39,393 bases of DNA from contig JAHZDE010000017.1 in the NCBI GenBank assembly GCA_019422525.1, forward strand, positions 1-39,393, read 5' to 3'. The position numbers and the translations under genes were made by a program. This stretch comes from Clostridiales bacterium (GTDB taxonomy: Bacteria; Bacillota; Clostridia; Oscillospirales; Acutalibacteraceae). Numbering within the stretch: position 1 is the first letter of the stretch; each line of letters begins with the position of its first letter. A model generated the notes under the pieces. It searched no databases and had not been told where the DNA came from. It saw only the letters and a program-made list of their open reading frames with translations. Shown here piece after piece: positions 15,191-21,994 of the stretch.

Positions 15191-16459
15191 TTAATTAGAC
15201 AACGAAATGTCATATTTGGCGAACAGATCGGCTAGTTGTTGCTTCTGATAAGCGGACAATTCGCCCCATCTGTTTGTGACATTCCCCAAAGCGGTATTTT
15301 CATTACCGGAAGCCAGCTGCGCCGCCAAGGATTTGCCTAGTGCGTTAAATTCGTTTGGAGAGATTCCGCCTCCGCCGAGTTTCCCAGAAGCAATGGCATT
15401 TTTGATGGTTGTGTCCCGATCAGCTTTATGGAGGTTGCCGGAAGGAGATACCAACCCCGGTTCATTTTCGTTTGGCACATCCACATCAGAGCTTCTTTCA
15501 GGGCTTTCCCTCCCGCCGCCCGAACCACCAGTAGACATTGCAGCAAGCCGCATATTCAGCGCGTCGGCTGTGGAAATCCCAGCCTCATTCAGAGTGTTGG
15601 TGTCCGGCATCACGCCCGCCGCCAGCATCGTCATCGCCAGATTATAGGCATATTCCCGGTTCTGTGCCGAAAGGCTGTCCTGATACTCCTGCTGGGAAGC
15701 GTCAAACTGCTGCTGCCACTGGCTGTTTCCAGCGTTGAACTGCGCTTCCCAGTTGGCCTGCTCCTGGGCAAGCTGTGCCGTCTGCATGGCGGCGTTGTCC
15801 TGCCGTACATACTCATTGTACAGGGCCTGGGCCATCTGGTAGTTCCCTTCCGCCTGCGCCTGCACCGCCGCGTTGCGGTATTCAATCGCCAGCTGCTGCT
15901 GTTGCAGGGCGTTTTCCGCAATGGCATCAGACTCCTTTGTGGAGATGTCCGTGAGGTTGCTTTGCAGCACAGCGGAGTTTGCAAGAGCCGCCTGCCCGCT
16001 GGTTCCGGTGTTCAAACCTCGTGCGTTTGCGTACTCATTAAAGGCCATCCGGGCAATATCATTCTGAGACGCCGCTTCATTCCGGGCGCCTTGGTAAATG
16101 CCGGGAATTTTCTCCGCGTCCGCCTGCAGGCCTGCCAAATTCTGTTCGTATGCCGATTTCAGAGCCGCCAGCTGTGCGTCCGTGTAGGCTTTGTACATGT
16201 CATTCAGGTATCCAGAAAGGTCCGTGGGCTGGAGAGAGTCATAATAGGAAGAGTCTCCGCCTCCGGAATATCCGCCTCCACCATACCCCTCCTGTTCCCG
16301 TTCCTGTCTGTTTTTGACATTGATGGCCTTTTTCGCATACCCATTATCATCGTAGGTATATTCATAGTCTCCCTTCGTGACCGTCTGCCCAGCCAGTCCC
16401 TCGTTTCTGGACATATCCGGTCTGGTTTTCCCGCGGATAGACTCCTCTGCAGCTGCCAT
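15191..16459 (-). CDS. structural/internal virion protein with glutamine-rich helical core
   Basis: The protein has 422 residues. The N-terminus has RPDMSRNEGLAGQTVTKG and YDDNGYAKKAINV, a motif also present in the 105-aa protein at 21023-21340. A Gly/Tyr/Ser linker (GYGGGGYSGGGDSSYY) leads to a long Ala/Gln/Asn-rich helical region (about residues 85-290). The C-terminal quarter has GGGGISPNEFNALGKSLAAQ. The position upstream of the giant ejection protein suggests a partner internal protein. RBS GAGGTGAAATTG precedes the ATG. A structured terminator element lies directly upstream. Confidence 0.6.
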   Translation of the reverse strand: MAAAEESIRGKTRPDMSRNEGLAGQTVTKGDYEYTYDDNGYAKKAINVKNRQEREQEGYGGGGYSGGGDSSYYDSLQPTDLSGYLNDMYKAYTDAQLAALKSAYEQNLAGLQADAEKIPGIYQGARNEAASQNDIARMAFNEYANARGLNTGTSGQAALANSAVLQSNLTDISTKESDAIAENALQQQQLAIEYRNAAVQAQAEGNYQMAQALYNEYVRQDNAAMQTAQLAQEQANWEAQFNAGNSQWQQQFDASQQEYQDSLSAQNREYAYNLAMTMLAAGVMPDTNTLNEAGISTADALNMRLAAMSTGGSGGGRESPERSSDVDVPNENEPGLVSPSGNLHKADRDTTIKNAIASGKLGGGGISPNEFNALGKSLAAQLASGNENTALGNVTNRWGELSAYQKQQLADLFAKYDISLSN

Positions 16460-16479
16460 ATCAATTTCACCTCAATTTC

Positions 16480-16544
16480 AAAAAAAATAAGCGCCAAAGC
16501 CCGGATCACTCCGAACTCTGGCGCTGAACGCTCTAGCTTGTTAT
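16480..16544 (-). terminator. structured terminator element, copy A
   Basis: Read on the minus strand: a conserved box ATAACAAGCTAGAGCG (16544-16529), three bases, then a 16-bp hairpin (16525-16490) closed by a GTGA tetraloop, followed by TATTTTTTT. The outer stem is AGCGCCA/TGGCGCT. Copy B at 31617-31684 has the same design with compensating stem changes. It lies just ahead of the 422-aa structural gene. Confidence 0.8.
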
Positions 16545-16558
16545 CAAGTTGTACAACA

Positions 16559-16587
16559 ATTATACAACAAAAGGGGCCGCTATGCAA
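16559..16587 (-). promoter_or_regulatory. possible promoter before the 422-aa gene
   Basis: On the minus strand a perfect TATAAT (16564-16559) has TTGCAT 17 bases upstream, inside the loop of the terminator next to it. The -35 match is poor (TTG only). A palindrome GTTGTACAAC follows the -10. Weak evidence. Confidence 0.3.
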
Positions 16588-16595
16588 GCGGCCCC
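16565..16595 (-). terminator. intrinsic terminator after the 147-aa gene
   Basis: Minus strand: stem GGGGCCGC/GCGGCCCC with loop TTGCATA, then TTTTGTTG. It ends transcription from the small structural genes before copy A of the structured element. Confidence 0.8.
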
Positions 16596-16610
16596 CTTGT
16601 TTTGTGGGAA

Positions 16611-17054
16611 TTATTCCTGATTGAGATGCTCCATGCACATCCGGATCGCTTCCCGCTCCCGGTCATTGGATGCATCCTCCATCATAGCGCCCAGCTGCTC
16701 CATCATGGAGTCCTTCGCCTCACTGCGGGAATAACCGCGGGCACGGGAGTAGCCGTCGCGGCTGTATCCGCCGCGCCCGTCACGGGAGTAGCCGCCGTCC
16801 CGGCTGTAGTGGCCCCGGACATAGTGCTTGCCACGGTTGGCATAGCTGGAGCCTCTGGCATAGCTGGAAGGAGAGTCCATGTCGGCTGCCTGACTGTAAC
16901 CGCCCTCCTCTAGCATCATGATCTTGTCCACGTTCTTGATGGTATCCGTCAGCTTGTGGACCATCTCCAGGTCCCCGGCGTTCATGTTGCTTTTCTGGGC
17001 ATATTCCTCCAGCTCCTTGCAGAGCTTTTCTTTCAGGTCATACAGATATTCCAT
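16611..17054 (-). CDS. small virion-associated protein with YSRDG repeats
   Basis: The protein has 147 residues. Residues 1-45 are helical (EYLYDLKEKLCKELEEYAQK, LEMVHKLTDTIKNVDKIM). Residues 60-110 are low complexity with repeated YSRDG/YSRARG units. The last 35 form an acidic helix (SMMEQLGAMMEDASNDRERE). The ATG at 17054 is preceded by GAAAGGAGAACC. Homologous short proteins occur next to head genes in many clostridial phages. Function unknown; the Arg/Tyr repeats could bind nucleic acid. Confidence 0.6.
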   Translation of the reverse strand: MEYLYDLKEKLCKELEEYAQKSNMNAGDLEMVHKLTDTIKNVDKIMMLEEGGYSQAADMDSPSSYARGSSYANRGKHYVRGHYSRDGGYSRDGRGGYSRDGYSRARGYSRSEAKDSMMEQLGAMMEDASNDREREAIRMCMEHLNQE

Positions 17055-17067
17055 ATCGGTTCTCCTT

Positions 17068-17490
17068 TCACGCGATGCGCTCAACAATAAAATTACTGTT
17101 GGCAACGAGGATGGGCTGTGTGCTGGTGTTCTTTGCGGCGACAGTGACGCAGCAGCCGCGAGGGACATCTACCACAGCGGAAACATAAATATTGAAGAAA
17201 TCCTCTGCGGCAGCCGGGGTGATGGTAGCGGTGGAAGCGTTCAGCGCCTCACCATTGATGGAGATCGCTGCCGTGATGGCCTCCACGGTCCCACCAGTAG
17301 GGATAGCAATATTCGCTCCAAAGGAGACTTTGAATTTCGCGCGGCACTGGTTCGTAAGCCCGCGAAGAGTCACCAGCCCAGCGCCTTCCCGATGCACAAT
17401 GCAGGGCTTGCCCGTGTTGGCCTCCTCAGTAAAAGGCACGTTCTGACCAGCGGCAACGGTTACGATTGCGCTGTTGCTGTATTCAGCCAT
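17068..17490 (-). CDS. jelly-roll-like virion (head fibre/decoration) protein
   Basis: The protein has 140 residues, almost all beta-type. AEYSNSAIVTVAAGQNVPFT, LRGLTNQCRAKFKVSFGANI, SINGEALNAS, PRGCCVTVAAKNTS and a final NFIVERIA follow the layout of C1q/TNF-like phage decoration proteins. The ATG at 17490 is chosen because AAGGA lies at proper distance; starts upstream are poorly placed. It probably trimerises on the capsid or neck surface. The two adjacent cysteines (GCC) are unusual for such a fold. Confidence 0.55.
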   Translation of the reverse strand: MAEYSNSAIVTVAAGQNVPFTEEANTGKPCIVHREGAGLVTLRGLTNQCRAKFKVSFGANIAIPTGGTVEAITAAISINGEALNASTATITPAAAEDFFNIYVSAVVDVPRGCCVTVAAKNTSTQPILVANSNFIVERIA

Positions 17491-17602
17491 AAACTTCATT
17501 CCTTTCAAAAAGATAGCGGCGAGGCTGTTGCCCCGCCGCATGGTTCAAAATCGGCACGGGGCCGAACATGTAAGCCTTTCTTACAAGTTGATGTATTGGG
17601 TT

Positions 17603-18340
17603 TTAGCAGCCGCAGCCACAGGGATTGCAGCCGCATCCGGCATAAGGATTGGGCACCTGATAGGCCGGGACAGGCATGGGATTGATGCGGCGGATCAGCT
17701 CGGCAGTCTGCGCTTCCTGGTTAGCGGTAATAAAAGCATTCTGCGCCGCCTGAGAAGCCTGGAACTTCAGGCTCTGGTTTTCAGCCGTCAGAGTAGCGAT
17801 CTTGTCCTGGGTCAGGAAGTCCAGGATCGCGCGGCTGTTGGCATTGGCGTTGTCGATGATGTCGCGGGTGCTGGACTGGATGGTGTTGCGGGTATCGCAA
17901 GCCTGGGTAGCCATGTCATAGCGGACACCGTCAATGCTCCGCTGAGTATCGCAGCAGCACTGCGCCAGCTGGGCGCCGAGGGCGTTAAAGCCCGCCTGCG
18001 TCTGATAGCCCAGGTTGCACACAGCGGTATCCACGCCATGGAAGCCGTTGCTCACGGCATCCCGGATGGAGGTCTGGCCGTTCTGGAGACCGTTCAGGGC
18101 GAAGCCCTCGTTGATGTCGGCCCTGGTGGCCCAGCCCTGACCGGAGGGAGAGCCCAGGCCATTGCCGGAGTTACCACCCCAGCCGCCGCCATAGCCGCCC
18201 CAGCCGAACATACCAAAGATCAAAAACAGGATAATCCAGGAGGCCCAATCGCCGCCCCAGCCGCCGAAACCGCCGTTTCCGCCTTGGTAGGCAGGAGTCA
18301 CGGGCATGGTCATCACAGCGCCGTCAGAAGAAAGACTCAT
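17603..18340 (-). CDS. glycine-rich one-helix membrane or virion protein with Cys-rich tail
   Basis: The protein has 245 residues. A Gly/Trp-rich start (YQGGNGGFGGWGGD) precedes one hydrophobic helix, WASWIILFLIFGMFGWGGYG (about residues 32-52). A helical middle follows (AVSNGFHGVDTAVCNLGYQT, RDIIDNANANSRAILDFLTQ). The C-terminus is CGCNPCGCGC, a striking cysteine knot. Similar proteins are common in clostridial podovirus-like genomes next to lysis genes and are unassigned. RBS AAAGGAGATAACACA. Confidence 0.6.
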   Translation of the reverse strand: MSLSSDGAVMTMPVTPAYQGGNGGFGGWGGDWASWIILFLIFGMFGWGGYGGGWGGNSGNGLGSPSGQGWATRADINEGFALNGLQNGQTSIRDAVSNGFHGVDTAVCNLGYQTQAGFNALGAQLAQCCCDTQRSIDGVRYDMATQACDTRNTIQSSTRDIIDNANANSRAILDFLTQDKIATLTAENQSLKFQASQAAQNAFITANQEAQTAELIRRINPMPVPAYQVPNPYAGCGCNPCGCGC

Positions 18341-18369
18341 TGTGTTATCTCCTTTGTAGATTTATTTTC

Positions 18370-18490
18370 AAAACCCGGCCGGGATTTTGATTAATGGTTT
18401 GAAATGGTTTAATAAATGGTTTGGAAATGGTAAGTACACTTTGCAAATTCACTTCACATTCTGCGGAAAGTGAAGTTCACTTCTTCACTT
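18370..18490. repeat. repeat-rich gap between small structural genes
   Basis: A perfect palindrome CCCGGCCGGG (18374-18383) is flanked by A and T runs. Three AATGGTTT repeats lie at 18393, 18403 and 18415. TTCACTT units lie at 18448, 18476 and 18484, with the inverted AGTGAAG at 18469. The block lies between the stop at 18485 and the start at 18340 and may hold a processing site, terminator or operator. No promoter was recognised. Confidence 0.6.
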
Positions 18491-18706
18491 CCCAAACATA
18501 CCCCGCATCCCCTCAAACATGCCCTGCATCTGCTGGGCCTGATTCTGGACTTGGTTGAGCTGATCTTGGGAAATGCGTCCAGAGGATACCATCTCTTGTA
18601 TCATGGCGTTGGGGTCTTTGCCCCGCATCTGCTGCATGAAGGATTGAAACTGCTGCATCATGTTGGGCTGTCTGTTGCCGCCCATAGCCTGATAAAACGG
18701 GTTCAT
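18485..18706 (-). CDS. small Gln/Met-rich phage protein
   Basis: The protein has 73 residues. It starts NPFYQAMGGNRQPNMMQQFQ and then MQQMRGKDPNAMIQEMVSSG. It ends in a Q/M-rich helix (QVQNQAQQMQGMFEGMRGMF). The pattern is common in head or lysis-linked small genes of clostridial phages; the function is unknown. The start overlaps the previous stop (ATGA) and has AAGGAGGATG upstream. Confidence 0.65.
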   Translation of the reverse strand: MNPFYQAMGGNRQPNMMQQFQSFMQQMRGKDPNAMIQEMVSSGRISQDQLNQVQNQAQQMQGMFEGMRGMFGK

Positions 18707-19110
18707 TCTGCATCCTCCTTATCTTTTGCCGCCAGCGCATCCAGGCGGGCCTCCAACGCTTCCAAGCGGGACAGGGGCGCATACTCTACCGTTGGAGCCT
18801 GCGGGGCCTGTGCAGTCCGCTGATTGCGTTCCACGAGGTCATATATCTTCATGGACGGCTTCCCGCTCGCGTCCGCCTGTTTGAGATAGACCACTGGGGC
18901 GTTACTGTCCCACAAGGTAACGGCAGAGTTAGGCGCCACCAGATAATTTGCCGCCTCCATCTCGCTCTGCACCCACACAATAGACGGAGATGCCGGGGCT
19001 TGCTGCGGCTGCTGCATGGGTTGATAGGACTGCCGCAGCTGCGTCAGCTGGTCCGCCATAGGCGGCTGATACGGTTGGTACGGCTGATAGTAATAGGGAT
19101 AGTTCGGCAT
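18703..19110 (-). CDS. proline/tyrosine-rich phage protein with C-terminal coiled coil
   Basis: The protein has 135 residues. The N-terminus is low complexity, PNYPYYYQPYQPYQPPMADQ. The middle (IVWVQSEMEAANYLVAPNSA, VTLWDSNAPVVYLKQADASG, KPSMKIYDL) is a conserved core I recognise from many Firmicute phages, where a short peptide of this type accompanies head or tail genes. A terminal coiled coil follows (LSRLEALEARLDALAAK). RBS AAAGGATGACGTGAG. Function unknown. Confidence 0.65.
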   Translation of the reverse strand: MPNYPYYYQPYQPYQPPMADQLTQLRQSYQPMQQPQQAPASPSIVWVQSEMEAANYLVAPNSAVTLWDSNAPVVYLKQADASGKPSMKIYDLVERNQRTAQAPQAPTVEYAPLSRLEALEARLDALAAKDKEDAE

Positions 19111-19116
19111 CTCACG

Positions 19117-19497
19117 TCATCCTTTCTGCCAGTAGTACAGCACAGTTTCGTGTTCACTGTGCCATGTATCGTAGATCACACCATCCTGCAGGCATACCAC
19201 ATGGCCGGACAGGGCCAGAATGTAAGTCCCGTTTGGATGCCCCATCGCAAACTCCGCCACGGTCATATCCTCGGGCGCCATGTCCCGCCGGAAGCCATGC
19301 CGCCGGAGGTAAGCGCCCCATGTGGCGTTGGCGCTTGGCATATCACCCCTCACAGCGCCCTCAATGCAGAGGCCAAGATATGTCCTGTACCAGTCCTGCT
19401 CCAGCGCCTTCGAGATGGCCCGGACGGTGCAATCCCCCACATTTTTCTCGTAGGGGTTCGGATTGTAAAATTCAAACATATTGCTTTCGGTCGTCAT
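19117..19497 (-). CDS. papain-like cysteine-peptidase-like phage protein
   Basis: From the ATG at 19497 the protein has 126 residues. NVGDCTVRAISKALEQDWYR places a cysteine at the start of a helix. ILALSGHVVCLQDGVIYDTW supplies a histidine on a strand followed by Asp/Trp. The Cys...His...Asp order and GH(V)...DG.iyDtw resemble small C39/papain-fold peptidases and related phage proteins. It may cleave a virion or host protein, or be an inactive structural relative. The start at 19497 overlaps the upstream gene by 26 bases; ATG 19479 is an alternative. Confidence 0.55.
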   Translation of the reverse strand: MTTESNMFEFYNPNPYEKNVGDCTVRAISKALEQDWYRTYLGLCIEGAVRGDMPSANATWGAYLRRHGFRRDMAPEDMTVAEFAMGHPNGTYILALSGHVVCLQDGVIYDTWHSEHETVLYYWQKG

Positions 19498-19663
19498 ACA
19501 AAAGCTCATTCTGCCGGATAAACCGTTCCAATCCGGAGAAATCTCCCTCCGCCGCATACTTCTCGCAGGTGTCTCTTGCTGTGGACTCCGTGAAGCCACA
19601 GGCCACCAACCGGGCCACCAGTTCTGAACCATTCAGAATCAACTTAAAACACGTCCTTATCAT
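19472..19663 (-). CDS. small UBA-like helical protein
   Basis: The protein has 63 residues from the ATG at 19663. The core, LVARLVACGFTESTARDTCE followed by KYAAEGDFSGLERFI, reads as a three-helix UBA-like unit. An in-frame TTG at 19642, 11 bases after AAGGA, is an equally good start and would give a 56-residue protein. It overlaps the peptidase-like gene, so the two are probably translated together. Function unknown. Confidence 0.5.
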   Translation of the reverse strand: MIRTCFKLILNGSELVARLVACGFTESTARDTCEKYAAEGDFSGLERFIRQNELLYDDRKQYV

Positions 19664-19742
19664 TGAAATCAGGAGGCCGCAAGGAGGGCGGCGACGTGTA
19701 CCAGCCCTTGTTCCTTACGTCCTCCTGATGATATTTTCGCAA
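19644..19742 (-). CDS. possible 32-residue micro-protein
   Basis: A short frame starts at a TTG (19742) just past the terminator T-run and ends one base before the TTG at 19642. It encodes RKYHQEDVRNKGWYT, SPPSLRPPDF and NDKDVF. The composition (tryptophan, prolines, GC-rich third positions) is protein-like, but the start is weak and no upstream promoter is visible. It may instead be the remnant of a longer gene. Confidence 0.25.
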   Translation of the reverse strand: MRKYHQEDVRNKGWYTSPPSLRPPDFNDKDVF

Positions 19743-19780
19743 AAAAAGCCCCCGCCTGGGTGGTTCCCAAGCGGGGTTTA
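19741..19780 (-). terminator. intrinsic terminator after the 82-aa HTH gene
   Basis: Minus strand: CCCCGC...GCGGGG type stem (19776-19771 with 19755-19750), extended by TTGGG/CCCA pairs, then CTTTTTTT. It ends the transcript of the lysis/HTH genes. The small structural genes beyond must be reached by read-through or a new promoter. Confidence 0.8.
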
Positions 19781-19787
19781 GGTGAAA

Positions 19788-20036
19788 TTATGTGAAATGT
19801 AGTTTTTGAGCTGTGCTTTCAACTTTGCGGAGAATCCGTTTGAGTCGATAAGAGATGGTTGACCGCTCCCAGCCGAACTCCGCTGCAATGTCGATCTGCG
19901 GGACTTGGTCGATCAGGTAGCGCCGGGCAATGTCCGTATCGTCGTTCCCAAGATTAGCTTCCCGGATGGCCGTCTCCATCTCGGAGCGCATAAGGCCATC
20001 CAGGCTATCCGGTAATCTGACACGGGCAGTTGCCAC
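19788..20036 (-). CDS. small sigma-region-4-like HTH protein
   Basis: The protein has 82 residues with a GTG start at 20036 preceded by AAAGGACGTG. DDTDIARRYLIDQVPQIDIA followed by FGWERSTISYRLKRILRKV is a clear helix-turn-helix of the sigma-70 region 4/ArpU type. ArpU-like proteins regulate late functions such as export or lysis in Firmicute phages. It sits directly downstream of the amidase, so late-gene control is plausible, though no binding site was identified. Confidence 0.7.
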   Translation of the reverse strand: MATARVRLPDSLDGLMRSEMETAIREANLGNDDTDIARRYLIDQVPQIDIAAEFGWERSTISYRLKRILRKVESTAQKLHFT

Positions 20037-20040
20037 AGTT

Positions 20041-20736
20041 TCACGTCCTTTCGATCAGCTCCCAAAGCCGATGCAACATCGTGCACATCTGCTGCCGGGT
20101 AACGGGCTGGGAGAGCATCAGGTCTCCCTCGCTGTTGCCCGTCAGGATGCCGTTCTTTACGGCCCATTCCACGCCCTCCTTGTGGGCGCCGCTGGGTGTA
20201 TTGTCCATGATCTTGACCTCCAGTCTCTTCTTGAACTCTGCCCACTTCTGGGCGTTCACCAAGTACGACGGGCAGTGCTTCCCAGTCACGTCAAAGTGAC
20301 GGTACACGTTCTCAATGGGGATGTGATACTTCTCCATCAGCTCCCGGCCCAGAGCGGCAGCGTTGGCAAGGGCTGCCTCGCTGGCCTGATAGACACCGTT
20401 CCGGATGGTGTCACACATCTCAATGCTGATAGAGTTGGTATTGGTGATGACGCCGTACATGGTGCCGCCGCCAGTCTTGTCGGCGTTGGCGTACTTGCTG
20501 CCGCCGACGGACCACGCAATCTTCAGATCGGGGACGGACAGATATACGGTGGTATCGTCCACAAAGTAATGGGCACTGGCCTTGACGATGTTCCGCTGGA
20601 AGTACGCGGCGTTGTTTGCCGCCTTGTCCCCGTCATTCCCGGTGTAGTGGTACACCAGATACCGGATTTGGCTGGCATTCCGGGAACCGCCATAGTTCCC
20701 GGAGTTCGCCAGCTGCTCCTTTATCGTGTAGCTCAT
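20041..20736 (-). CDS. N-acetylmuramoyl-L-alanine amidase (endolysin)
   Basis: The protein has 231 residues. An amidase_2 (PGRP-like) catalytic domain spans about 1-165: RYLVYHYTGNDGDKA has the first zinc histidine, ASAHYFVDD the conserved turn, and NVYRHFDVTGKHCPSYLV the second histidine, lysine and cysteine ligand region. Residues 180-225 (HKEGVEWAVKNGILTGN, SQPVTRQQMCTMLHRL) form one SLH-like wall-binding unit. It cuts the amide bond between muramic acid and L-alanine to lyse the host. It overlaps the holin by ATGA. Confidence 0.93.
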   Translation of the reverse strand: MSYTIKEQLANSGNYGGSRNASQIRYLVYHYTGNDGDKAANNAAYFQRNIVKASAHYFVDDTTVYLSVPDLKIAWSVGGSKYANADKTGGGTMYGVITNTNSISIEMCDTIRNGVYQASEAALANAAALGRELMEKYHIPIENVYRHFDVTGKHCPSYLVNAQKWAEFKKRLEVKIMDNTPSGAHKEGVEWAVKNGILTGNSEGDLMLSQPVTRQQMCTMLHRLWELIERT

Positions 20737-21008
20737 TTACTGTCACTTCCCAGCTGCTTGATTACCTGGTTGGCTCCGGTAGCAGCCAGACCGCTCACAA
20801 TGCCCACAGCCGCCGCAGTGATGTAGTCCGTGGCCGGGAAGTCAGGCATGAGAAACATACCTACCACACCCAGCACAGCACCGCAGACACCGCAAATGAT
20901 AGGGATGAACTTGCTGTCCAGAGAGGACGCTTTCACGCCCTGCCCAATCAGCAGGCAGATGACGGTGATAGCCGCCACTCCGGTGATGCCAAGAGAGGAA
21001 ATGTCCAT
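20733..21008 (-). CDS. phage holin
   Basis: The protein has 91 residues. Hydrophobic segments are visible at about 8-24 (ITGVAAITVICLLIGQG), 34-53 (IPIICGVCGAVLGVVGMFLM) and 60-80 (YITAAAVGIVSGLAATGANQ), followed by a short polar tail. This fits a three-helix holin of the phage_holin_4 kind (pattern ...KWIP...G...G...). It makes the membrane holes that release the amidase encoded by the next gene, overlapping by four bases. RBS GGGAGG. Confidence 0.88.
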   Translation of the reverse strand: MDISSLGITGVAAITVICLLIGQGVKASSLDSKFIPIICGVCGAVLGVVGMFLMPDFPATDYITAAAVGIVSGLAATGANQVIKQLGSDSK

Positions 21009-21022
21009 ATCAGACCTCCCGA

Positions 21023-21340
21023 TTACACTCGGATGGCCTTGACGGCATAACCGTCTGCATCATAGGTCACATCAAACTTTCCGCGCTTGGTATTCTGGCG
21101 AACCACTTGTCCGGCAAGCGCCTGATTTCGGCCCATGTCTACCTTGTCCGGAAGAGGCTCCTTTTCCTCGCCGGGAAGGAATCCCTCCGCCATCTCTGCC
21201 TCGGTCCATCCGCCATCGGGGTTCTTTTCGGGGTTCAGGGAGAATCCGGCGCCAGCCTCAACCAGCAGCTTGTTGGCATCCTCCACAGTAATCTTGCCGC
21301 TCTTGAAGTCATCGATGATGTTATTGATGGTCTTGTTCAT
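21023..21340 (-). CDS. small phage protein with RNxxLAGQ motif
   Basis: The protein has 105 residues. The N-terminal part (INNIIDDFKSGKITVEDANK, LLVEAGAGFSL) is a helical pair. The C-terminal part has VDMGRNQALAGQVVRQN and FDVTYDADGYAVKAIRV, shared with the 422-aa virion protein. WTEAEMAEGFLPGEE suggests a flexible linker. It lies between the holin and the coiled-coil membrane protein. No function is known. RBS GAAAGGAGC. Confidence 0.6.
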   Translation of the reverse strand: MNKTINNIIDDFKSGKITVEDANKLLVEAGAGFSLNPEKNPDGGWTEAEMAEGFLPGEEKEPLPDKVDMGRNQALAGQVVRQNTKRGKFDVTYDADGYAVKAIRV

Positions 21341-21455
21341 GATTGGTAGCTCCTTTCAAATTTCCGGCTTGACCGCCGGTTGATGATGATGTAAGATGCA
21401 GGTGTGCCCCCCTCCTTATTGATGTGGTTTTACTTTTTTCCATATCGGGGCACTC

Positions 21456-21485
21456 GCGGCGCTCCTTCGGGGGCGTCGCTTTTTT
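21456..21485 (+). terminator. plus-strand intrinsic terminator inside the leftward late operon
   Basis: A ten-pair GC stem (21456-21465 with 21470-21479, two G-T pairs) closes a TTCG tetraloop in the C(TTCG)G context and is followed by TTTTTT on the plus strand. It is on the opposite strand to the late genes and can only stop rightward transcription. Confidence 0.75.
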
Positions 21486-21810
21486 ACAGCCCAATGCGGG
21501 CCAAAACAAACGCAATCACAGCCGCCAGAACCGCCCACACGGACTTGTCCACGATGGCCTCCCACCGCTTTTTCGGCTTGGCCTGCTCGGCCTCCTGCCA
21601 TGCGATCAGCCGGTCCAGCTTCTCCATGATATTGTCGTACTGCTCATTCCGGGCGGCCTCCGCCTTTTCCAGTTCCCGCATCCGGTCAAAGAGTTCTTTG
21701 TGGGTGCTGCGGGATGCCTCCCGCCATTCCGACATCTGCTTCTCCAGCATATTAGCTTTCTGGAGGCCCAGGCAGTCCCTCTGCGGGTCCAGAATACACT
21801 TCTCGTCCAT
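21484..21810 (-). CDS. coiled-coil protein with C-terminal membrane anchor (XhlA-like)
   Basis: The protein has 108 residues. Most of it is coiled coil (MLEKQMSEWREASRSTHKEL, DRMRELEKAEAARNEQYDNI, EKLDRLIAWQEAEQA). It ends in one membrane helix (SVWAVLAAVIAFVLARIGL). This is the architecture of haemolysin XhlA and related holin-associated proteins, and it lies two genes before the holin. It probably helps the lysis complex assemble in the membrane. RBS AAGGAGGCCCTA. Confidence 0.7.
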   Translation of the reverse strand: MDEKCILDPQRDCLGLQKANMLEKQMSEWREASRSTHKELFDRMRELEKAEAARNEQYDNIMEKLDRLIAWQEAEQAKPKKRWEAIVDKSVWAVLAAVIAFVLARIGL

Positions 21811-21820
21811 TAGGGCCTCC

Positions 21821-21976
21821 TTACTCTGCCGCCTCCGCAGTCAGCATCTTACTGAGGGCGCTGTATTCCTCCGGGGTCAGTCTGTCGGCCGCGAGATACA
21901 CGTCCATCTTCTCCTGAAGGCCGTCAGTGCGGCCCCGGTCAATCAGCAGCTTGCAAAGATTGTATACAGTTGTCAT
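21821..21976 (-). CDS. short XkdX-like phage protein
   Basis: The protein has 51 residues, from an ATG at 21976 with GGAAAGGAGCAGTACC upstream. It reads MTTVYNLCKLLIDRGRTDGL, then QEKMDVYLAADRLTPEEYSA and ends in LTAEAAE. The DVYLAADRLTPEEY core is the short helix pattern that follows tail genes in many Firmicute phages (XkdX-like). Function unknown; it lies between the fibre-associated genes and the lysis genes. Confidence 0.65.
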   Translation of the reverse strand: MTTVYNLCKLLIDRGRTDGLQEKMDVYLAADRLTPEEYSALSKMLTAEAAE

Positions 21977-21994
21977 GGTACTGCTCCTTTCCTG

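Noticed and set aside
15428..16624. Plus-strand open frame over the 422-aa gene
   Set aside because: Shadow frame that runs through two terminator hairpins; no ribosome site.
21321..21515. 64-codon minus-strand frame between lysis genes
   Set aside because: It starts inside one gene and ends inside the next, spans the plus-strand terminator hairpin, and has no ribosome site.
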